A DNA stretch of 64,000 nucleotides, taken from positions 1,736,001 to 1,800,000 of the forward strand of contig CADCXC010000009.1 of the NCBI GenBank assembly GCA_902806595.1. Direction: 5' to 3'. Position numbers and translations under genes: made by a program. The notes below the pieces were generated by a model that was not told the origin of the DNA, did not search any database, and saw nothing but the letters and a program-made list of their open reading frames with translations. This stretch comes from Pyrenopolyporus hunteri (lineage: Eukaryota > Ascomycota > Sordariomycetes > Xylariales > Hypoxylaceae). Positions 46,356 to 57,729 of this stretch are shown here, in pieces. Positions within the stretch are counted from its first letter, which is position 1; the number at the start of each line of letters is the position of its first letter.

Positions 46356-47575
46356 TAGGTTATATCTTCGTTGGACCCTCCTTTAGATGCGGGTTAGATG
46401 CCTGGAGCTTCTTAGGTCTCGCTACTCGGAATCGCATTGGACGTGTTAGGGTAGGACGGAATATACTAAAAACCGGCGGCAATTTATGGTACTTGAAATG
46501 AGCATCGATATCCTAATATAATATGTGATTTTTTTTACGCCTATTAGCTTTATCAGTTTCTTTCGTATTCACGATGGTGGAGTAAATTCGGTCGGCATAT
46601 GCCTCTTGGCGGAGGGAGCAATCAGATGGAAATGCTGAACTAGTGATGTTTGTCTCAGTGAGATCGGAGATCTTATAAACTTCCATCTGAACTAGCAGCC
46701 TACATATTAAGAGATTTGAAAATCGCGCATATGGTCAAGTGCGCATAGAACTTTATTCATATAGTCGTTGATAAGTTGTTTGTTAGAAAAACGCATGTCT
46801 CAATAGCATTCAATGGGTTCCGGCAGCTCGGTCCTATATGTACCATGACTTGAGATGCTCACATAGCACCTTAAAATAATAGTCAGAACATTGAAATATC
46901 CAGCTTGGTACAACTTGAACCTAAGAGCAACGAATAAAATTAAGAGAAGCATCACGTGGGGTGATTCACTAAAATTCAAGGATGTTGAGCGCCGCATATG
47001 TGCCATAGAAAACATCGAAATATGTGAATTATAATCCGTATAGGTATAATCCGTACCAAGGTACGTCAATCTCCTGAAGGAGCTTGGGGGCTGCCCCTTT
47101 TATTTCGTCTTTCGCGACCAATTCCTCTTATGTATGATCAGATCGGCAGCCAAGTTTAAGGGATAAGAATAATCTAGCGCGATCGCGCTTGGCTTTTCTC
47201 CTTTCTCCAATGACGCGCGTTAAAATCTCTTTGATCCGTGAATAACCACAAGGATGTTGACTGACATTCTCCATACTAACTGCAACCTCGCACGAGGTGA
47301 CTAGGTGACTAGGTCCACATTACTCCTTTCAAGAAATAATCGACAGGGACTAAAGAATGTCTTTGTTACCCCGAGTGAAGTCTCGCTACTATGTTAAATA
47401 GCTAGCTTAATATTTAAAACTTGGGGTGTCTGCTCCTATCCACTCGGATTGGTAGGGACTTATGCTGGGAAGACTCTGTGATATTGTTTTCTTTTCCCAT
47501 CTTCGCTCCATCCTATTAATAATTCCCCCGGACCTTGAATTAGGCACATTTTAGTCCCCTTTAAACTCCGTCAAG
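46356..47575. other. Intergenic, no gene seen
   Basis: About 1.2 kb of AT-rich sequence with short frames only. The final 150 bp is pyrimidine-rich and is probably the promoter/leader of the secreted-protein gene. Confidence 0.55.
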
Positions 47576-48123
47576 ATGCGCATCTCCCTCTTAAGTACCA
47601 TAGCTAGTGCTGGCAGCGCGTCAGCGGCGATGTTCCGCATTGCTGCTACCGCTAGCTCGAGCTGGGAGTGGGCGGTGACAGGGTGGAATGCTGGTTGCGT
47701 AGGAGATTGTCATTATGGTACAGTCTCCGACGCTTAACAAGCTCTGTTCAAGTAGTTGCTAATATATATTATATTCTAGACTTCACCGTGAGCGGCTCTG
47801 GAAATGCCACTTCGAAGCCTCCTAGACCTTCATTCAAAGCCCGCTGCAGTGGACAAGGCGAGGGTGCCGAGTACAGGCTTTGCACGGCGCTCGAGGAAAC
47901 CGAAACAGATTATCTAGTCGTCTCAAAGCTCCTCCCAAGCAATAGCACGGCCAACAGCACATCTCATCGACCCCAGATCCAAGTGAGCGTCAAGTTCACA
48001 GACCTGGAGACTCCGACGACGTGGTGGAACTACACTGGGAAGGCGGTATCGTCATATAACGAGCTTGTGTCGCCGCCTCTGAACTTCACGATCGTTCCCG
48101 ATACCATCTACGGTGTAGCCTAA
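47576..48123 (+). CDS. Small secreted cysteine-containing protein, unknown function
   Basis: Two exons, 47576-47717 and 47780-48123, 161 aa. The first residues MRISLLSTIASAGSASA form a plausible signal peptide. The mature part begins with a Trp/Gly-rich segment containing CVGDCHY, which continues across the intron as DFTVSGSG. Four Cys are in the mature protein (two in CVGDC and one each in KARCSG and YRLCTA), enough for two disulfides. Asn-linked glycosylation sequons are present (NSTANSTS, NYTG, NFTI). This is typical of fungal secreted proteins of unknown role; an effector-like role is only a possibility. The intron (62 nt, GTACAG donor) keeps phase. Confidence 0.72.
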
Positions 48124-49468
48124 GGGCGGGGAGTTTGGAGGGTAGCTCACGCGATGTGTTGGGTGCGACCTCTGGGCAACACTTGTGTCGGGCAACCGAC
48201 GTGAGTAGGGGAGTAAATGCTCGTGTCGAGGGCCGGAGTTGCGCGCCGGCGGTAACGGGCGCACAACTCATTGCCTGCGATGATGACGTGTGGTTTCAAA
48301 TAAACCTACAGGGACCGCGTCTACCCAATCTCTCATATGGGAATAAACTCACGAAAGACTCGTTGCCGACGAATTTGCGTGCCCTGATCTGGAACAACAG
48401 TGAGGTCTGACTGCCGGCGCCTAAGCCAGGAAGCAAAACACACGAATCATCCACATCCAGTGCTTGGAGACAACATGTTATGACAGAAGGTGTCTCCCCT
48501 CTTTTCACACCCAAAAATTTGCTTGTCCTATCAGGGCAAGTTTGCGAACCAGGTTGAAGCTGATCTATTCCTATACCTACCTCTAATGAGTGGGTATGAA
48601 AGGGAATGGATGGTGTTGGTCAATATTATATCTAATACCTGGTAGTCTCTTAATTATAATCATTAATATCAAGCCTTCCTTCGGCAAACGAATCTTCCTC
48701 GCAATGTTCGGGAAATAGTTGAAATGGATATATTTGCCATACCGTATGTCCGGATCTCTGACTATACGCATTAAGTGACGCTTGCCCGATGTATCTCATA
48801 CGCATACTTGGGTATCGTCACTCCTGACTCAGTACATGTAAGGTACCTAACCTAGGTAGGTACCCAGCTTAAGGTTCTTCGCTGGTAACCGGCAAAGCTA
48901 GGGTACCCTACGTAGATACTCCTTCAATTACGCACCTCAGGCAGGTACACATAAGGCAAGAACTTCAACAAAAGAGACCCGAAACTGCTGCCTACAAGCT
49001 AGGCCTATATAGCGCATGCCTAGTACCTTGCTTGCGTCGAGCCTTACGCAAGTTAATTGTGGCTGGTGGCTGTGCCAAGACCGCCAAGTCCAAGGGGCAT
49101 GAAATTACATCAGTTGTCGGTAGCGGTATTAGTCGGCGCCTGCCCCCTCCCCCGCCGAATTCCCACCTACAACGCAGCTTTTAGCTCAAACTCCCAACTC
49201 GAACTCCTACCAAAACAATAACAAAAGAGGTAGCCTATCCCAGGCAGGAAATTTTCAGCTCTCGGGAGTCTATCGCTGCTGTTTATTTATTTGCCCGACT
49301 AAACGTCCAGTCTGAAGCGCCGTGTCGACTTGCTCGACGACACATATATCGGTAGACCAGGATCCCCCTTTCAAAGCCTAGCGGTCGAAGATCGTCAACT
49401 GCCAATAGATCTTTTTAGCCCAACCAACCACCATCATCAGTAGCTTTTGAAGTTCAGCTCTATTGGCC
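48124..49468. other. Intergenic, no gene seen
   Basis: Between the secreted protein and fimbrin. Contains a TACC/GGTA cluster with one ACCTAGGT palindrome (about 48842-48861). No recognisable open frame. Confidence 0.55.
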
Positions 49469-51597
49469 ATGAATGTCATCAAGCTTCAGAGGTAGCGCAT
49501 CAACGGCTATACCCATCTCCTGGCTAGCAAAACCTAACTGACGACGTCTAGGAAATTTCCTCAATTCGAGCAAGGCGACATCTTCGCCTTAACTGACGCA
49601 TTCCGCCGGCTTGACGTCGACGATAAAGGCTACATCGATGAAACTACCGCTATAAAGGCTACCCAGCAAAGCGAGCGACAACCCTACGATGTTGTTCGAC
49701 AGGCCCTGAGGGAAGTTGAGCTCGACTCATCCAGAAGAGTTGAGCTCGAAGATTACGTCGGTGTAGGTTGCGCTTAGGCTATAGGGGTGATTCTATGCTT
49801 CCGATTCTAATCATTTCCTAGCTGATCGCTAAATTACGCGAATCGTCACCCGCGCAACGCCGAATGCATACCGGTGGTGCCGCGCCGTCTTCTCCTGCCG
49901 GTATCGTGTCTCAAAGAACGGGTGGGCATGCCTCCAAGGGAAGCGTTGGCAAGATCCACGTCCAGGGTTCCAGCGCCAATATTACCCATACCATCAACGA
50001 AGATGAACGAACCGAGTTTACGCGCCATATCAATGCCGTCCTGGCCGGTGACCCCGATATAGGGAATCGATTGCCGTTTCCGACCGATACCTTCGAAATG
50101 TTCGACGAGTGCAAAGACGGTCTTGTGCTCGCTAAACTTATCAACGACAGCGTCCCGGACACGATCGATGAACGTGTATTGAACGTTCCCGGCAAAAAGG
50201 TGAAGAAGTTGAATACATTCCAGATGACGGAGAACAACAATATTGTCATTGAGTCTGCAAAAGGTATTGGATGTTCCGTCGTCAATATTGGTAGTGGGGA
50301 CATCATCGAGGTCCGAGAGCACCTTATCCTAGGTCTGATCTGGCAGATCATTCGGCGAGGTCTCTTGGGCAAAATCGATATTAAGCTTCACCCGGAGCTC
50401 TACAGATTACTCGAAGAAGATGAGACACTAGAGCAGTTTCTCCGTTTACCTCCCGAGCAGATTCTTCTTAGGTGGTTTAACTACCACCTCAAGGCGGCCG
50501 GCTGGCACCGCCGGGTTACCAACTTCTCAAACGATGTGAAGGACGGAGAGAATTATGCAGTTCTACTAGCACAGATCGGGCGAGACTACGGCTGTAGCAG
50601 AGCGCCTCTCCAAACACGGGATCTATTGCAGCGGGCTGAAGAGATTTTGGTCGATGCTGACAAGCTAGGTTGCCGAAAGTTCCTAAGCCCGAGCTCCCTC
50701 GTAGCAGGAAATCCTAAGCTCAATCTAGCCTTTGTCGCCAATCTGTTCAACACCCATCCAGCCCTAGAGCCGATTACAGAGGAGGAAAAGCAACAAGTGG
50801 AAGACTTCGATGCCGAAGGCGAACGAGAAGCCAGAGTGTTTACATTGTGGCTCAACAGTCTCGACGTGCAACCCGCTGTTGTATCCTTCTTCGATGATCT
50901 CTGCGACGGTACCATACTGCTGCAAGCCTACGACAAGGTCATCAAGGGTTCTGTGAACTGGAGGCATGTGAACAAGAGACCAGCGAACGGTGGTGAATTG
51001 ATGAGGTTCAAGGCCGTCGAGAACACCAACTATGCCGTTGAGCTTGGTAAACAAAACGGATTCTCTCTGGTCGGAATTCAAGGCGCAGACATCACGGATG
51101 GGAATAAGATGCTCACGCTGGGCCTTGTCTGGCAACTTATGCGCAAGGATATAACACTGACGCTTTCGGCTCTAGCTCAACGCCTAGGAAAACGGGAGAT
51201 TACTGATGCCGAGATGGTGAGATGGGCCAACGACATGTCCCGAAAGGGGGGCCGAACTTCGTCAGTCCGGTCCTTTAAAGACCCCGCCATCGGCAGCGGC
51301 GTCTTCTTCCTAGACGTGCTTAACGGCATGAAGAGTAGTTACGTCGACTACGACCTAGTCACGCCTGGGCGAACCGAAGAGGAAGCATACCTGAATGCTA
51401 AGCTTAGTATCAGCATTGCCAGAAAGATGGGAGCAACGATCTGGCTAGTGCCAGAGGATATTTGCCAAGTCCGAAGCAGACTAGTTACCACTTTCATCGG
51501 TAAGAGGCCCAAACTATCGAATCCCAGAAGTTCTTATGGCAGCAACTAACCAGAAATCATAGGATCTCTAATGGCGACTTACGAGAAGATGCAGTAG
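49469..51597 (+). CDS. SAC6: Fimbrin/plastin (Sac6), actin-bundling protein
   Basis: Four exons: 49469-49491, 49552-49762, 49822-51499 and 51563-51597, 648 aa. An N-terminal EF-hand-like region (FRRLDVDDKGYIDE, about residues 24-37) precedes four calponin-homology domains arranged as two actin-binding units. Examples are DGLVLAKLINDSVPDTIDER, LLRWFNYHLKAAG, FTLWLNSLDVQP and MVRWANDMSRKGG. Fimbrin cross-links actin filaments in endocytic patches and cables. Exon 2 must use the GTAGGT donor at 49763; the GT two bases earlier would lead to an immediate stop. The last exon supplies only GSLMATYEKMQ, the conserved C-terminus. Confidence 0.95.
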
Positions 51598-52784
51598 ATG
51601 GAATTTCGGGTTATCTCGAGAGGGAAGTGAGCAAAGGGCCTAGGTTACTGCGGCAAGAAAAAATTAGGGGATCCGATGGGATACGTTTAAGCTTATCGAG
51701 TTTTACATATTAGCCTTGATGCAATCCCGAATGCAGTTTTTTGTACAGCCATCCCTTGCGGATCACAAGATAGACATATTGCACTATGAGTGATTTCTTT
51801 TAATGTTGTCAGCTGCTGGGAATAGCTACCTACCTAGGTAGGTAGGTTACAATAGGCCGGCAATGCGTAGATCTATGTGGTACCGTGTATATAGGGGTGT
51901 ATTGTCTTACATGCCTATAGGCGGTAACACCCGTGCCATACCTGGGTAACCTGGCCTACCTATGAGGCAGGTGTGCAGTGTAACTGAGTAACAATGCCCC
52001 GCCATTCGCCCGCCGGGGCCCTCGTCAGTATATGGTAAGATTACAATCGCATTACGTCGAACGTTCGCGTTCCTGCCATCCGATGCTAACGGAACTAAGC
52101 CGAGATTCGCAAGAATGGGGAGAAATACATAAAAGACAAAAGACTCTTATTTTGAGGCCAATAGCTAAAAACGGTGTTAAATTGTAACGTCCCTACCGAG
52201 GTACGAAAGGTAAAATGCAACAGTCTTCCTCCTCTACTCATATGTGCTATCTCGTGTTCGGACCCTTACCTAGGTACTGGGTTTGTATGTCCCGGCGGAT
52301 TGGGGACACCACCTCATTTACCCAGACACAGATTTTTCAGAGAGGGTGAGTTCCTGGACGGCAGTGGCCGCACACATTGTTGTCACCAGAGTCCAACCGG
52401 GTTCGACGGAAAATTGCTACTCGAAAATCAGTGGGTTCGCCGGTTGCACCGGTCGTGCTAAAAGTCCGGTGGCAATCTTCAACGCGATTGATCCGACGAA
52501 CGAGAGATAACGAGTCGGCAATCCTTTGGAATCTAGCCTTATAAAATAATGATCTCACTCCAAGTGTCAGCAATCCATATTTAATATATAAAGAGACATT
52601 ACCAATCCAGTTCAGCTTTCAATCTATTTCAGAAGTTACCTGCCTAAGCCACCTGCCTCTCATTGAAAACAGTTGGTTTACAACAACTCCGATCGGTTAC
52701 TATCAGTTAGCCTCATTCCCACCTAGAGGTCAAAAAGTAGCCCACTCATTCGTTGCAATCCGCCACCTTCGTCATTTCTTAACT
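51598..52784. other. Intergenic, no confident gene
   Basis: Carries ACCTAGGT palindromes at 51832 (inside a TACC/GGTA run) and 52268. A 75-codon frame at 52283-52510 (+) contains VVTRVQPGSTENCYSKISGF, which looks protein-like but has no start, signal peptide or recognisable family, so it is not called. Confidence 0.5.
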
Positions 52785-55359
52785 ATGTCCGCAGAAGGAG
52801 ACCTTCGTGGGGACACGGATAACCAAGAGACCCCTGTAGCAGAGACCAATACCTATGGTACACATCCAAGACGAGATGTGCACAATCCAGCTGCTCTGGC
52901 CGAGGCTTTGAAGGCCGTACACCGTATTCCAGATACCCCATCCGATAGCAATAGCGATTCGGGGTTCGAAACGAGGGATGGGACCGTACATCCAGTTCTA
53001 ATACGGCGCAAATCCGAACCCGATTCATATGACAACTCAGCTCCAGACACGCCTGAAATTATATCCCTGGAAAATCCGGAATTAAATGAGAACTCAAACT
53101 CCGAGCAGCTTAACCAGACCTTGCCGAAACACAGTTCTAGAAGCAAGGGAAAGAAGACCTACGTAGTGGCTAGCGACGATGCCGAGCTCCGCGAGATATT
53201 AAGAAGGGGTTTGGAAAGAGTAAGTCGTTACTCCCGAGGCTTCGTTCGTCGCGGTTATGAGTAATACTAACGCTCTTGTAGGAGAGAGAAAAGCAGTCGC
53301 CGCGCAGGCGGGAGAAGCTTCGAGACATGGTCTTCACGAGACAATTCTCGGCATTTGACAGACAGAACCAGGATGCTGCGAATAGCCCATTCCAAGGCTT
53401 CTATGTTCTGTTCTGGATTGCGGTGGCTGTCCTTATCGTCAAGATGGCCGCTGATAATTGGAGGAAGACTGGGAACCCACTCGGCACCAATGAGATTATG
53501 AAGACTATGTTTCGGAGAGACGGTAAGTATATTTACTTTATGCAGTTCCCTGTTTCTATATCGAGGAAGACAATTAACTCTTAAAACAGTCGTCGTTCTT
53601 TTACTCTCCGACGGTGTTATGTGTGGCCTGACGGGGGTGAGTTGGGTCATTCAACGCCTAGTCTTCCATCAGTACATCGACTGGGAACGAACCGGTTGGA
53701 TAATTCAGAACGTAAGCTTTCCATAAGGTTAATATGTATAATGTGTACTAACTTAAATTCCATAGATATGGCAGACCCTCTTCATCGCAGGTGTTGTTGG
53801 CCTTACACTCGTAAGGGATTGGCCATGGACACGTAAGTACAACTCTTGGTTCTTATAGCAATCATTTCCTGTCAATTTACCCCCTGATGCCTCCCCAAAA
53901 GCACTAGGGAGAGCATATGCTAATGTCTCTCGGAATAAAGATACTGTCTTCTTCGTGCTCCACGGCCTGGTGATGTTGATGAAGCAACATTCTTATGCCT
54001 TCTACAACGGACACCTCTCATCCGCCTATAAAAAGCGACAGGTTAGTAACTATAAATCCACACTTCTGACAACACCTTGCTCCTGGCGGTAAAGATTCGT
54101 CCGCCGCCTGATGGGCAATTCAGTGATTTCTTAAGAACAACATCAGGATATGGTAGGGTCGCTGACTTGGGTTTATTTAGAGCCTGCTCCTTAAATTGAA
54201 GCAACTAGAGAATATATCACCTGTGACATCGCCATCGCATACGAACCCACTGGTTTCAACTCTCTCTACCTCTCATCTTGCTCTTCCGCCGTCGGCAGAT
54301 GAGTACCATGAGAGACGACGTTCACTATCAAAGAGCCGGACTGCTGACAAGGATGACATGGAAAACATTTCCCGCGCCATCGAAGCGGCGGAACCGCTCG
54401 ATCTGGAGCAGGTGCATGTGTTCGAGAGGCTGATCAAGTGGGAGGTCGATGCGCTCGCCGATGAATTAAGGGGCAAAGCAACGGATCCCACACATTTCTA
54501 CCCGAACAATCTCACCCTCGCCAATCATTACGAATACATCGTCCTCCCGACCGTTGTCTACGAGTTACAGTATCCCAGGTCCGATAGCATCAATTGGTAC
54601 TACGTGGCGGAGAAGGTCTGCGCCCTGTTCGGTGTCATTTTCGTTATGATCATGATTTCTCAAGCTTTCATCTACCCCGTTGTGATGAGGGCCATCCATA
54701 TGAAGGAGATGGGCTGGACAACTGCCCAACGGTTCCGCGAATTTCCGTGGTTACTGAGTGACCTTGTTTTCCCCTTTATGATGGAGTACTTGGTAAGGCG
54801 TCCTTTCTATGTTCTGTTTCGTGGTAATTGGAGTTCCGCTGACCTGGCATCAGCTGGCTTGGTATGTTATCTGGGAGACGGTTCTCAACATCCTTGCGGA
54901 GCTCACCTACTTCGCGGATCGATCCTTCTACGATGCATGGTGGAATAGCGGTAAGTTTTTCTGATATATGATTTGTTCAACGCCCAGAAGAAAATTCCCT
55001 TCGATACTAATACCAGGGCAGTCTCGTGGGACCAGTATGCTCGCGACTGGAACCGGCCGGTTCACAATTTCCTCTTGCGACACGTGTACCATAGCTCAAT
55101 CTCGTCGATGCGGGTCAACAAGTACACGGCGACGCTTATTACCTTCTTCCTTTCGGCTTGCGTCCACGAGTTGATCATGTGGTGTATATTCAAGAAGCTG
55201 CGCGGATATCTGCTCATCTTGCAGATGTGCCAACTTCCGCTCGTGAGATTGAGCCGGACGAAGTGGCTTCGCAACCGCAAAACTGTCGGCAACATAATAT
55301 TCTGGACTGGGATCTTTACCGGGCCCAGCTTGCTGTGTAGTTTATATTTGATCCTCTGA
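52785..55359 (+). CDS. ARE2: Sterol O-acyltransferase (ACAT/Are-type, MBOAT family)
   Basis: Eight exons: 52785-53219, 53282-53522, 53590-53711, 53766-53832, 53941-54041, 54181-54792, 54854-54950 and 55022-55359, 670 aa. The N-terminal 150 residues are acidic and disordered. Multiple membrane spans follow. Diagnostic motifs are FYDAWWNS (the FYxDWWN box), SWDQYARDWNRPVHNFLLRHVY and SACVHELIMW with the predicted catalytic His. The enzyme esterifies sterols with acyl-CoA in the ER, supplying lipid droplets. The loop near residues 335-390 is Ser/Thr-rich and may be regulatory. The last acceptor is GGGCAG at 55021, giving NS-VSWDQ. All phases agree. Confidence 0.93.
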
Positions 55360-56522
55360 TCTGTTTTGGACTGGTTGCTTGATGTTTCGGGGACGTCGGT
55401 TAAGGGAAGGGTTAAACGGGACCGTTGACTAGGACTGAGCACTCTGAGAAAGGAGTTTAAGGCTGTTCACTACCTACATTTTGGGGTTCAACGTAACGGA
55501 TTAGGGCTATAGCTACATCCAGTAGGCAACAAAAACCAAGTATATCTTTTGAAATGTTTCTTATTAGTGAGGTACATAGTAAGCAGGTTATATCTTAACG
55601 TCGCAGATTGATCAACCCGGAGCTTCTCATAAAGGGTACACGAGTTCAGGGGCTTTCGTGATGCGGGTCATTCTGGGACCAGATCACATATATACCTAGG
55701 TAGGTACGCACATGTACGTAGGCGTATGATATATCAAGTATAGGGTGCATTTGTCTTTAAGAGACATATTGCGTGTCTCATAACCCCGTGGTTTTACGTA
55801 CATGGAACTCTCATGCAATAGGTACCTATACATTGAAGGCGTTGCAGATACAGTACCTACCTAGGTACCTAATAGTTACCTACGGAATACTGTAAGAATG
55901 ACTTGGGGATGCGTCACGGACTGTAATAACACTGGTAATTAGGTGGTATACAATTGGGGTAAGAGGGCATCAGGTATGGAGATATATACATGGTGCAGGT
56001 GTACTGTACACTAGGTACATGGTACATGCTGCAGGCGCATGAGCGTACTCCGACCTGGCTTGCAGGTCAGACAGACCAGAAGGAGGCAGTTGAATGTAAT
56101 GAAAGGCAGCCGACTACGTCATAGCGCAATAGCGTCATGGCGCATACAGTACGTACGGTACACTCGGTATACTGATCGCCACTTGGTGACACTGTACACG
56201 GCGTCCGAGCTTAACAAACTGTTCTTCCGAGGATGACCCGCCCCCTTTGAAAAACAAATTTTATTTGTCCGTGTCAGCCAACCACCTGCCTAGACAACCT
56301 CAACTGTCCTGAAACCAACTCCATTCATTCATCATCTGGGTTGCTTGGGGAACTACTTCAACACCCTAACACGCGACATCCTCTCAGTCTTTCAATCAAT
56401 TTTCTGCCTTGCATCATCGAGGTTGACCGCCCGCCCCCTTCCTATATTTGATTTATCCCAACCCCCAACCAGGTTTTCCTTTTCTATCATCTCGTCCGGT
56501 CTTCTTCTCCCATCAGGTCGCC
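55360..56522. other. Intergenic, TACC/GGTA-rich
   Basis: Contains two ACCTAGGT palindromes (55694 and 55859) and numerous GTAC/GGTAC and CATGTAC elements between about 55680 and 56010. The last 150 bp before the SR gene is C/T-rich. No gene supported; the frame 56345-56818 overlaps the leader and first intron of the SR gene and is not coding. Confidence 0.55.
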
Positions 56523-57729
56523 ATGTCTCGCGGAGGTACTACTCTCTACGTGACTGGCTTCAGCCATGGCACGCGTGCTCGCGACCTCGCCTACGAATTC
56601 GAACGGTATGTCCCTTATCCTCGTCGGTGAATCGATCGACCGTCCTGCGGATGCGGTGTCCGATGTCACCTGCTTTCTCCTCGTCCTCACCCCGACCTCG
56701 CTTCGTCGTTCTCGGCTTCGTCGAGTCCTCGATCCGTCTTCCTAACCTACGCTTCTGCCCTCCACGTCCTCCGTATCCATCTCAGCCTTGTATATCTTTC
56801 GATCGAGCGGTCGTATAGCATCCTGAGATGCGTCGTCCCACGTTCCACGTCCCCCTGACCACCGCGATGGGAATTCGAAGCTTCGTGCACTCGATGCAAA
56901 TCATTCGGGAAAGTCATCAAAATTTTTGCGGGGATTGCTGACATGAAAAATCTATCTAGCTATGGCCGGCTTGTCCGTTGTGACATTCCTGCCCCGCGAT
57001 CTGCCAGCAGCAGACTGTAAGTATTCCTGATTTGGCGGTTGTTGTCGTAGGTACCTAATTGTTGTAACGGCAGTTTCGCATTTGTGGAGTATGAGGATCG
57101 TCGTGACGCCGATGATGCGTATCACGAAATGCATAACAAGCGCATCGGCCGTGACGATCTTCTGAAAATTGAGGTAAGCCGTCGCCTAAGACTAAACTAA
57201 ACTCTTAACCCTTAAAATCTATTGTCTCTGCAGTTCCTCTAGACTAATAACTGTATAGTGGGCTCGCACTCCTCCCTCTGCATCTTGGCGTTTCGACAGT
57301 GGTCGTGACCGCGATAGGCGTGACCGTGGAGGTCGATCTCCTCGCCGTGGTCGTTCACCTTCTCCTCGTCGCAGCACTCGAGACTACTCCCCTCGAAAGG
57401 ACGACCGTCGTGACCGTGACCGCGACCGCGACTATGACCGCGATCGCCGCGATACTCGTGACCGCTCCCGCTCACCGGATCCTCGGTATGAATGCCAACC
57501 CAATTTGGTTTAGTCCCTAACCCAGACGAAGCTTACACTGCAATTCAATAGTGACCGAGACCGTGACGACCGCGACGACCGCGAGCGCCGTGACAACGGT
57601 ACCAACGGCGATGACCGTAAAGGTAAATTACCTCAATTTTCTCTCCGATAAAGATGAACTCCACTAACCCACAATGCAGCTGTCGACAGCCCTCCTCCTC
57701 AACATGACGACCTGGACGTTGCTGAGTGA
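56523..57729 (+). CDS. srp1: SR-family splicing factor, single RRM plus RS tail (Srp1-like)
   Basis: Six exons: 56523-56605, 56960-57016, 57074-57173, 57259-57485, 57552-57622 and 57680-57729, 195 aa. One RRM covers residues 7-80: RNP2 is LYVTGF and RNP1 is LFAFVEYED, with GRLVRCDIPAPRS between. The tail alternates R, D and S (RDRDRRDRGGRSPRRGRSPS...), typical of SR proteins, and ends DLDVAE. It most resembles fission-yeast Srp1. The protein would act in the nucleus in splice-site choice and mRNA export. The first intron is long for this window (354 nt). Intron 3 has two usable acceptors, 57233 and 57258; the first leads straight to a stop (see findings). Confidence 0.92.

Noticed and set aside
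52283..52510. 75-codon frame with VVTRVQPGSTENCYSKISGF
   Set aside because: Resembles a small secreted protein, yet it has no signal peptide, no clear start and too few cysteines to judge.
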